DNA of 64,000 nucleotides. Source: Spirosoma terrae (GTDB lineage: Bacteria; Bacteroidota; Bacteroidia; Cytophagales; Spirosomataceae). The notes below the pieces were generated by a model that searched no databases, was not told the DNA's origin, and saw nothing but the letters and a program-made list of their open reading frames with translations. Shown piece after piece: positions 57,916-64,000 of the stretch. The position numbers and the translations under genes are program-made. The DNA lies in contig NZ_JAAFZH010000019.1 of assembly GCF_010435915.1 (NCBI RefSeq), positions 1 through 64,000 of the forward strand, given 5' to 3'. Position 1 is the first letter of the stretch, and every line of letters starts with the position of its first letter.

Positions 57916-59127
57916 TCAACTCGTTGGTTTGTCAGGTAGTGGGGCTGATGCGTGGAATTCCGTGTAGATACGATGCATATAGGTGTCCATGAGCTCCATA
58001 ATGCGGGCCTGATTATCGGAACGGACAATCAGCCCAACATGATAGTCCCGGTTTAGACGCCACCATATTTCCGGCTCCGTGAAAACCGACACGTCAGGCC
58101 ACTGCTGACGAGCGAGCGATATGATTAAACCAGCGTAATGAGGCTCATCGGCCGGAACCTTGTAGGGTTGATTGCTGGCAACGGCATTTTCCAGGATTGC
58201 CCATTCCCGCCAAAGATTAATGCCCGACGCGGCTTCAACCAGTTCGGCAATGTGGGCACCGCCAACCCGGGATGCTGTTTCCAGGAAATACAACTCGCCA
58301 TCATGCTCGCTACGTATATATTCTGAGTGAGAGGCACTATGACGCATCCCAAACGCCTTCAGCACATTAGTATTTAGCTGCTTCAACGCTTCCGTTTCTT
58401 CCGTATCGAGTGGTAAATTAACGGTTCGAAACACGCCCCCACCGTGGGCCACTTCCATAGGGGTAGCCAGATACTGACTAGCCCGCGTAAATACTACGTT
58501 ACCGTCGTACGACAGCGAATCGACATGGTACACGCGGCCCGGCTTGAACTGCTCGATCAAAAACTCATGTCGGTGGTCACCCAGTGAGTGAATAACGTTC
58601 CAGGCTTCCTCCAGTGACTGAACTTTTCGAATGCCCGTAGCCGACGCTTCTGAACGCGGTTTCAATAACCAGGGTGCTTCTGTTGATCGTAAAAATTCGG
58701 TAATAGCTTCATCATTGACTAACGAGCTAAACGCCGGTACGCGGATACCGTCGGAGGCAGCCCGCATCCGCATCGCTAATTTGTCCCGGAAAAAACGGGC
58801 GGTTGTCTGGCCCATCCCCGGAATACGAAACGTTTCCCGAATCAGGGCTCCTTTCTCTACGTCAAAATCATCCAGGGCCACCACCCGATCTATTTTACGA
58901 GTGCGCATGACGTGGGCCAGCCCCAGTATCATCTCATTGAGACTCTCCGTATCATTGCTGGGGGAGTTGAGAAAAAAGAATTCGTCAATAGCTTCCCGGG
59001 GCCACGCCTTTTCCGCTAACTTCTGATCCGTGAGCAGGTAAACGGTGTTGCCGAGTTCCTTACAGGCTCTCATAAACTCCTCCCCTTTAAAATAAGTGGC
59101 AACGCACAGGAATGTCAACGCAGGCAT
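57916..59127 (-). CDS. ATP-grasp domain protein
   Basis: 403 residues. ATP-grasp fold: ATP-binding lysines in PWLLKPRSEASATGIRKVQ (about 155-173), FLIEQFKPGRVYHVDSL (about 195-215), and FLETASRVGGAHIAEL in the metal-binding region. An N-terminal Rossmann-like preATP domain (1-115) precedes it. The family joins an acid and an amine via acyl phosphate (carnosine synthase, peptide ligases, D-Ala ligases). The substrate cannot be read. Same strand as leucyl aminopeptidase (53 bp before it) and the esterase, possibly one unit. Confidence 0.9.
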   Translation of the reverse strand: MPALTFLCVATYFKGEEFMRACKELGNTVYLLTDQKLAEKAWPREAIDEFFFLNSPSNDTESLNEMILGLAHVMRTRKIDRVVALDDFDVEKGALIRETFRIPGMGQTTARFFRDKLAMRMRAASDGIRVPAFSSLVNDEAITEFLRSTEAPWLLKPRSEASATGIRKVQSLEEAWNVIHSLGDHRHEFLIEQFKPGRVYHVDSLSYDGNVVFTRASQYLATPMEVAHGGGVFRTVNLPLDTEETEALKQLNTNVLKAFGMRHSASHSEYIRSEHDGELYFLETASRVGGAHIAELVEAASGINLWREWAILENAVASNQPYKVPADEPHYAGLIISLARQQWPDVSVFTEPEIWWRLNRDYHVGLIVRSDNQARIMELMDTYMHRIYTEFHASAPLPDKPTS

Positions 59128-59180
59128 ATAAGTAATCGATTAAATGATGAAAACCCGTTGGTAATGATGGCTGTTTGTCG

Positions 59181-60692
59181 CTATTGGTTTGCCCCCAGAT
59201 GCTGCAAATAATCAATCAGCAACCGGATTCCAAAACCAGTTGCATTTTTCTGACTCCCAAATTCAGTATCGGCAAAGGCCGTACCGGCAATATCCAGATG
59301 GGCCCAGGCCGGATGAAAGCGCTCCTCGCCCGCTTCGTCCTCGTTACGTTCCGTAAAGACCTCCAGAAACTTAGCCGCACTGATCGACCCGGCTATGGGT
59401 TTACCGCTAAAATTTTTCAGATCGGCCACGTCGGATTTAATGTCTTCCGTGTAAGCATCCCACAACGGTAACCGCCAAAGCCGCTCGCCTGTTTTATCCC
59501 CCGACGCGATCAGTTGAGCTGCCAGTTCGTCATTTTGCGTAAAAAGTCCGGCGGCATGATACCCCAGTGCCGAAATTACACTTCCTGTTAGTGTAGCCAG
59601 ATCAATTACTATGTCGGGGCGGAAGTTACGTACCATATACCCCAATCCATCAGCCAGAATGACACGCCCTTCGGCATCCGTATCGATCACTTCGATCGTT
59701 TTGCCGGTATACGATTGAACCACATCACCCGGCTTCGTGGATCGTCCGTCAATACTGTTCTCGGTTGACGGCACAATGCCAATCAGATGCACCGGCAGAT
59801 TAAGCTTTGCCGCTACCTCAACGGTACCCAGTACGGCTGCTGCCCCGCCCATATCACTCTTCATCAGGTGCATATTGTTCGAGGTTTTGATCGAAACACC
59901 ACCAGTATCGAACGTAACGCCCTTACCAACCAGCCCTACTACGGGCCAATTTTCATTACGTCCAGACGCAGTCGGTTTGTGCTCGGCAATAATCAGTACG
60001 GGTGGTTTCTCACTTCCCTGACTCACACTAAGCAACGCCCCTAACCCCTGCCGCTCCAGTTCCGGTTTGTCCAGTACGGTTACCGCGTAGTTATAGTTCT
60101 TACCAGACTTAATGGCCCAATCGGCCAACGTCTGTGGGCTTTTGTGACTGGCTGGTGCATTCATAATATCCAGCATGGCGGTCTGAGTCTGCGCGATTGC
60201 TTCGGCTCTGGCCAGGGCCGGCATGGCTGTTTCCAGCATACCAACGTCGGTTAACAGTGTTAACTTACCCTGTTCGCTATATAAACCGGTCGTTTCCTGT
60301 TTACCTGTCTTGTATAAGCCAAGATCATAGCCTCCCATACGGATACCGATCACGACCGGTTCTACTACGTTACCCTCAACACCACGAAGGTCGACCAGAA
60401 CCTCCTGCGGCCATTTGTTCTTCTCCGAAAAAAATAACTTTCGGAACGCCTTTAACCAATCCATCGATACCGGCGATTTTCCAAGCCCTAGCAACACAAA
60501 TCGGTTTCCGTCGGCTCCATACATCGACAGTGTTTCATTCCGATCGGCTTTAAAATCACGTTGAAGCACCGTTTCCGGTACGTTAATTCGTCTGGCAATG
60601 ACTGCTAATGAATCACTGAGATCGTCTCTTTTCAGCACTGGAATCACCTCAGCAGCTACGGATGTATACGTAGTTTGGGTTATAATCTGCAT
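59181..60692 (-). CDS. pepA: Leucyl aminopeptidase (M17)
   Basis: 503 residues. C-terminal M17 catalytic domain with VGKGVTFDTGGVSIK (Lys/Asp metal ligands) and DTDAEGRVIL (metal-binding signature), followed by ATLTGSVISALGYHAAGLF. N-terminal domain is the less conserved macro-like half. Cytoplasmic dizinc exopeptidase that clips N-terminal residues. It follows the esterase by 33 bp on the same strand. Confidence 0.95.
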   Translation of the reverse strand: MQIITQTTYTSVAAEVIPVLKRDDLSDSLAVIARRINVPETVLQRDFKADRNETLSMYGADGNRFVLLGLGKSPVSMDWLKAFRKLFFSEKNKWPQEVLVDLRGVEGNVVEPVVIGIRMGGYDLGLYKTGKQETTGLYSEQGKLTLLTDVGMLETAMPALARAEAIAQTQTAMLDIMNAPASHKSPQTLADWAIKSGKNYNYAVTVLDKPELERQGLGALLSVSQGSEKPPVLIIAEHKPTASGRNENWPVVGLVGKGVTFDTGGVSIKTSNNMHLMKSDMGGAAAVLGTVEVAAKLNLPVHLIGIVPSTENSIDGRSTKPGDVVQSYTGKTIEVIDTDAEGRVILADGLGYMVRNFRPDIVIDLATLTGSVISALGYHAAGLFTQNDELAAQLIASGDKTGERLWRLPLWDAYTEDIKSDVADLKNFSGKPIAGSISAAKFLEVFTERNEDEAGEERFHPAWAHLDIAGTAFADTEFGSQKNATGFGIRLLIDYLQHLGANQ

Positions 60693-60725
60693 AATAAATA
60701 ATGTCCCTCTAATTGGTCTGACAAG

Positions 60726-61784
60726 TTAATAAAATAGCCATTCCAGCGCAGCCGTAAACTCGTGTCCCCAATCGGATTCGCTGTGTTTACCAGCCGGGTT
60801 AATCGTCAACTGAACCGCAACCGACTGCTTCGTTCCCGCCAATTCCAGATTGTTGACAAAGTGTTTCAGCGACGAAACCATATACCGCGATTCGCTCCCC
60901 CCGCCATATACGTACCATTTCGACGGATAATCACGAGGCCCACGTCGGGTATCAGTCTGAAGATTTGGTGCTGCCCAGAAGGAAGGCGAAAAGACCAGCA
61001 GCCGACCAAATACGTTCGGATAGAGTAAGCCCCCATACGTAGCCAATAAGCCGCCCATCGAACTACCACCTAAACCGGTAGCTGTTGCTGCCGATTGAGT
61101 ACGATAGGTTTGATCAATATAAGGTTTCAAGGTACTGATGATGAAATCAAGGTAATGTCGGCCATCGCCGGTGCCAGCCATCATAACATCGGGAGTAAAT
61201 TCCTGAACCCGTTTCTCTCCCCCATGATCAATAGCCACCACGATAACTTCATGATGATGGCGGGACGCCAGCACCGCCATTCGCCGATCGATCTCCCAAC
61301 TGCCATAGTCAGAACCAGCTCCTATCAGATTCTGGCCATCCTGCAAATAAAGCACGGGATACCGTTTTGTGGATTGCTCATAATCGTACGGGAGGAGCAC
61401 CCGCACCCGACGCGTGGTTTGTAGTTGTGGAACGGAAAAATCAGTCTGGTCAAATCCCAACCGGGGTTGAAAAGCCGGATTGAACGAGTGTCCATTCCAG
61501 CGCCAGTGCGGTACATAGTCTCTTCGTACGCCCCTTTTTTGTTTTGTTCGCCGATTTGGGGGCACATCACCCGCCCCATCCAGTTCCACCTGGTCCCAAC
61601 CGCCCCGTGTGTACTTATAGTTCAGCACATCCGGCCATTCCACATCCACGTCCAGTACGTAGTACCCGTCGCCTACTTGTTGCATCCGAAAAGGCTCCAG
61701 ATCTGGATACCAGTCGCAGAAATTTCCGGCTACATAAACCGGTCGTTCGTCAGAAACAGGGGTAGTTAATTCGAAACGTAGCAA
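60726..61784 (-). CDS. Esterase with N-terminal starch/glycogen-binding-like domain
   Basis: 352 residues from a TTG start at 61784. No in-frame ATG lies nearer than Met34, and homology starts at residue 2. The first 95 residues (FELTTPVSDERPVYVAGNFCDWYPDLEPFRM, YVLDVDVEWPDVLNYKYTRGGWDQVE) resemble the CBM20/CBM48 immunoglobulin-like carbohydrate-binding fold. Then an alpha/beta hydrolase of the esterase D/enterochelin-esterase type, with the VLYLQDGQNLIG strand and nucleophile elbow GLGGSSMGGLLA (Ser). A final His in the HSESDWGHEF region completes the triad. No signal peptide. May act on a glycan ester or a storage polymer; unproven. Confidence 0.85.
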   Translation of the reverse strand: MLRFELTTPVSDERPVYVAGNFCDWYPDLEPFRMQQVGDGYYVLDVDVEWPDVLNYKYTRGGWDQVELDGAGDVPPNRRTKQKRGVRRDYVPHWRWNGHSFNPAFQPRLGFDQTDFSVPQLQTTRRVRVLLPYDYEQSTKRYPVLYLQDGQNLIGAGSDYGSWEIDRRMAVLASRHHHEVIVVAIDHGGEKRVQEFTPDVMMAGTGDGRHYLDFIISTLKPYIDQTYRTQSAATATGLGGSSMGGLLATYGGLLYPNVFGRLLVFSPSFWAAPNLQTDTRRGPRDYPSKWYVYGGGSESRYMVSSLKHFVNNLELAGTKQSVAVQLTINPAGKHSESDWGHEFTAALEWLFY

Positions 61785-61833
61785 GGGATAATGGGTTGGT
61801 ATACCAGCAATGGATCAAGGTAAGTAAAGTAAT

Positions 61834-61872
61834 CAAAAAAACGGGTCAGCATTCAAGCTGACCCGTTTTTTT
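61834..61872 (-). terminator. Terminator after the M61 gene
   Basis: Arms with core ACGGGTCAGC/GCTGACCCGT and A7/T7 flanks; loop of six. 23 bp past the M61 stop and upstream of the esterase start. Confidence 0.93.
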
Positions 61873-61894
61873 AAGCGTATTAATGAAAAACTCA

Positions 61895-63751
61895 TTAGTT
61901 GATGTACAGCCATTTCCTGAATAACGCTTTCTGCTCCGGTGTCTGATTCGGTAAAAACTCCAGCCGATAGCTAACCAGCGGATTCTGGATAAGCGTAATG
62001 GGTAATTCCCGAAGAACTCCGGCCCGGTTAACCAGTACGTTAATCGTTTCCCCCACGTTACGACCACTAATCAGACGGAGCAGATCGTCGCCCACCCGAA
62101 CGCTATCAACGGCCAGAATTTCATCACCGACATTCAGCCCATCCTGATAAGCCGCCGATCCACGCCGAACACTGGACACGGTCGATTTACCACCCGAAGG
62201 GGTTATAGCCGCACCCAGAAAACCGTCCTGCGTTTTAGCGGCTACATTGGTCAGTTTTAATCCTACCGGTTCAAAATACGCGTTATAATCAATCGGGTCG
62301 GCCGAATTCACTCCGATGGCAAAAAAATCGTCGAGCTTACGACCGGCAATCTGTTCGGCTGCTTTCCGAAACTCATCGTCGGTAAAACCACGCTTTAGTT
62401 TTTTGTAATACTCATTATAGAGAAGACGCATCAGGTCATCCATGTTACGTTCTCCTTTACTACCAGCCAGAATAGCCAGGTTCAGCAGTGAGCCCAGTAC
62501 GCTCCCCTTACTGTAATACGAAATCGTTGTGTTCGACGAATTTTCGTTGGGACGATATCCCTTAATCCAGGCATCCCAGCTCGACTCAGCGGCCGACTGA
62601 ACCCGAACACCCGGTTGATTTTCAATGCCGGTAATGTCGTTGGCAACAATATTCAGATAGGTTTCAGGCGTATGGAAACCCGCCCGACGTAGAATGTAAT
62701 CCTCATAGAACGACGTACAGCCTTCCGACAGCCAAAGCATGTGGGTATAATTCTCATTGTCGTAATCGAAGGGACCAAGCGCAATTGGCCGAATCCGCTT
62801 TACGTTCCAGAGGTGAAAATATTCATGCGCAACCAGAGTCAGAAAACCCTTGTAATTGGTTTCGGTAGCGTAAGCGTTCCGATACGTCTCCAGGGTTGTA
62901 GAGTTGAGGTGTTCAAGCCCACCGCCCCCCTGTGGAATATGATGAACAATAAACGTATAATGCTTGCAGGGATGCTCCCCAACAACCGTCGCGGCCGTTT
63001 CGCATACCCGCTTATAATCGGCGGCCAGTTTTGTTTCATTATAGTCGACATCGCCAAACATAGCTACCGTATGAGGAACCCCCGAGGCTGTAAATGAAAA
63101 CGTACGCTGATTACCGATCTCAATGGGCGAGTCGACCAATAGGTCGTAATCGGGCGCTTCATAGGTATTGGCATTACCCGTAACAGGTTCAAGCGCCGTG
63201 GTCACTACGTTCCAGGCTTTGTACGGTTGCACCACCACCCGATGCGGGATCGTCTTCAGCGCATCCAGATACATAAATACACTGGCGGGCGTTACGTAGC
63301 CATGATCGATATCCACAAAACTAGTACGGACAGTCAGTTCGTTGGCATACACCCGATACCGGATCGTCAGATTATCTTCGGTCGACGATACGCGCCAGGC
63401 ATTCTTCCTGATTTTTTCGCTACGTACCGGTTTGCCATCTACCGACGCCACAAAGGCCTCGACGTTTTTTGCGTACTCCCGAATCAGGTAGGAACCGGGT
63501 GTCCAGACGGGCATTTTTATATCGACGTATCCGTTTTTCTTGGCGTTTGTTGCTGAAGCTATATTTTTGAGCTGCATTTCCACCTCGAAATAGTGGGTCT
63601 GTGGCTCAGGCATCGACAGAACGTAGGTAATCGCGGGTTGAGGAGCTGGCGGGTTGTCTTCGTTCGCCAAGACAGGCACAGCAATTACTCGAAAAGAGAC
63701 AAAAAATGTCCAGACAGTAAGTAAATACAGCAGCCGGGCGTTTTTTTTCAT
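61895..63751 (-). CDS. M61 family aminopeptidase with PDZ domain
   Basis: 618 residues from ATG 63751, which opens a signal peptide (RLLYLLTVWTFFVSF to about ANE). An ATG 29 codons upstream lacks it. N-terminal beta domain (about 40-240). Metallopeptidase domain with zinc motif His309-Glu310-Tyr-Phe-His313 (HEYFHLWNVKRI) and the downstream Glu in LSEGCTSFYEDY. Near the C-terminus a PDZ domain (about 520-600, YQDGLNVGDEILAVDSVRVGDD). Family members are glycyl-type aminopeptidases in the periplasm. Monocistronic with a strong terminator. Divergent from the partial gene. Confidence 0.92.
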   Translation of the reverse strand: MKKNARLLYLLTVWTFFVSFRVIAVPVLANEDNPPAPQPAITYVLSMPEPQTHYFEVEMQLKNIASATNAKKNGYVDIKMPVWTPGSYLIREYAKNVEAFVASVDGKPVRSEKIRKNAWRVSSTEDNLTIRYRVYANELTVRTSFVDIDHGYVTPASVFMYLDALKTIPHRVVVQPYKAWNVVTTALEPVTGNANTYEAPDYDLLVDSPIEIGNQRTFSFTASGVPHTVAMFGDVDYNETKLAADYKRVCETAATVVGEHPCKHYTFIVHHIPQGGGGLEHLNSTTLETYRNAYATETNYKGFLTLVAHEYFHLWNVKRIRPIALGPFDYDNENYTHMLWLSEGCTSFYEDYILRRAGFHTPETYLNIVANDITGIENQPGVRVQSAAESSWDAWIKGYRPNENSSNTTISYYSKGSVLGSLLNLAILAGSKGERNMDDLMRLLYNEYYKKLKRGFTDDEFRKAAEQIAGRKLDDFFAIGVNSADPIDYNAYFEPVGLKLTNVAAKTQDGFLGAAITPSGGKSTVSSVRRGSAAYQDGLNVGDEILAVDSVRVGDDLLRLISGRNVGETINVLVNRAGVLRELPITLIQNPLVSYRLEFLPNQTPEQKALFRKWLYIN

Positions 63752-63859
63752 ACGGAAACAGGAATACCTTCGTTTTTTGTCCAGAATTGACCTGATATTT
63801 GTCAATTTGTCGGCGAAGCTACGACTCAATCCAAGCATTCACAACCGTTACTTTCGTTT

Positions 63860-64000
63860 ATGCCCTATTCAGATACCCAGCTGGGCCAGCACCAGACGTT
63901 CCGTTTTATACCGGATCGGCTTATGTTGTCCCTGATTATTGGGATACTTACCACCTTATCGGCTTCGGCCCAGCGTACCCAAAGTTATTCAGAACCCGAT
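63860..64000 (+). CDS. Partial secreted protein, cut by the window end
   Basis: Open frame from ATG 63860 to the window end (47 codons). An inner ATG at 63923 starts a signal peptide (MLSLIIGILTTLSASAQ) and is the likelier start. Nothing after about residue 25 of the mature part is available, so no family can be given. Confidence 0.55.
   Translation, partial: MPYSDTQLGQHQTFRFIPDRLMLSLIIGILTTLSASAQRTQSYSEPD

Overview
The window looks like chromosome of a Bacteroidota member of the order Cytophagales, most like Spirosoma or a close relative. The grounds are two SusC/SusD pairs, an ECF sigma/FecR cascade feeding one of them, LytS/LytTR-type two-component genes, GH97, M61 and DUF1549/DUF1501 families, Bacteroidota-type TAnnTTTG promoter boxes, near absence of strong ribosome binding sites, and medium GC. 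The assignment rests on gene content and protein style only. No rRNA, tRNA or CRISPR array was seen.

Layout. 0-9.8 kb: a secreted protein of unknown function, dnaK, a small SMR-type membrane protein, a SusB-like GH97 glycosidase, a DinB-fold protein, and a two-gene unit of exported sugar isomerase and Gfo/Idh/MocA oxidoreductase. 9.9-22.9 kb (minus strand): a polysaccharide utilisation locus reading ECF sigma, FecR, SusC with STN domain, SusD, a PL8-type polysaccharide lyase, then three tandem exported paralogues of the polysaccharide pyruvyl transferase family. The three share a substitution in what I take to be the substrate-binding Arg-Leu-His motif. This is the most unusual system in the window. 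23-29.5 kb: a secreted alpha/beta hydrolase, a membrane cytochrome DUF1549/DUF1553 plus DUF1501 pair, a Xre-RES toxin-antitoxin pair with repeated operator-like sites, and an AraC regulator remnant. 29.6-36.6 kb: a serine beta-lactamase-like hydrolase, a second SusC/SusD pair and a solo LytTR regulator.

36.9-46 kb: gyrA, a TPR protein, DoxX, an outer-membrane receptor divergent from an overlapping LytS/LytTR pair. 46-50.5 kb: an AT-rich, gene-poor stretch with two transposase remnants, a parS-like palindrome beside two near-consensus DnaA boxes, a Xre regulator with a long tail, dapD, and short repeats upstream of gapdh. 50.5-64 kb: housekeeping genes (gap, trmB-folC-tonB operon, menD), a TPR lipoprotein, a small conserved-looking protein, an ATP-grasp enzyme, leucyl aminopeptidase, an esterase with an N-terminal starch-binding-like domain, an M61 peptidase and the start of one further secreted protein.

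Across the whole window the heptamer ACGTAGC/GCTACGT is far commoner than chance by hand count. Many gene ends carry clear hairpin terminators, several of them shared by convergent genes. Several start codons were moved in from upstream TTG/GTG codons to an ATG that begins the conserved domain or signal peptide.
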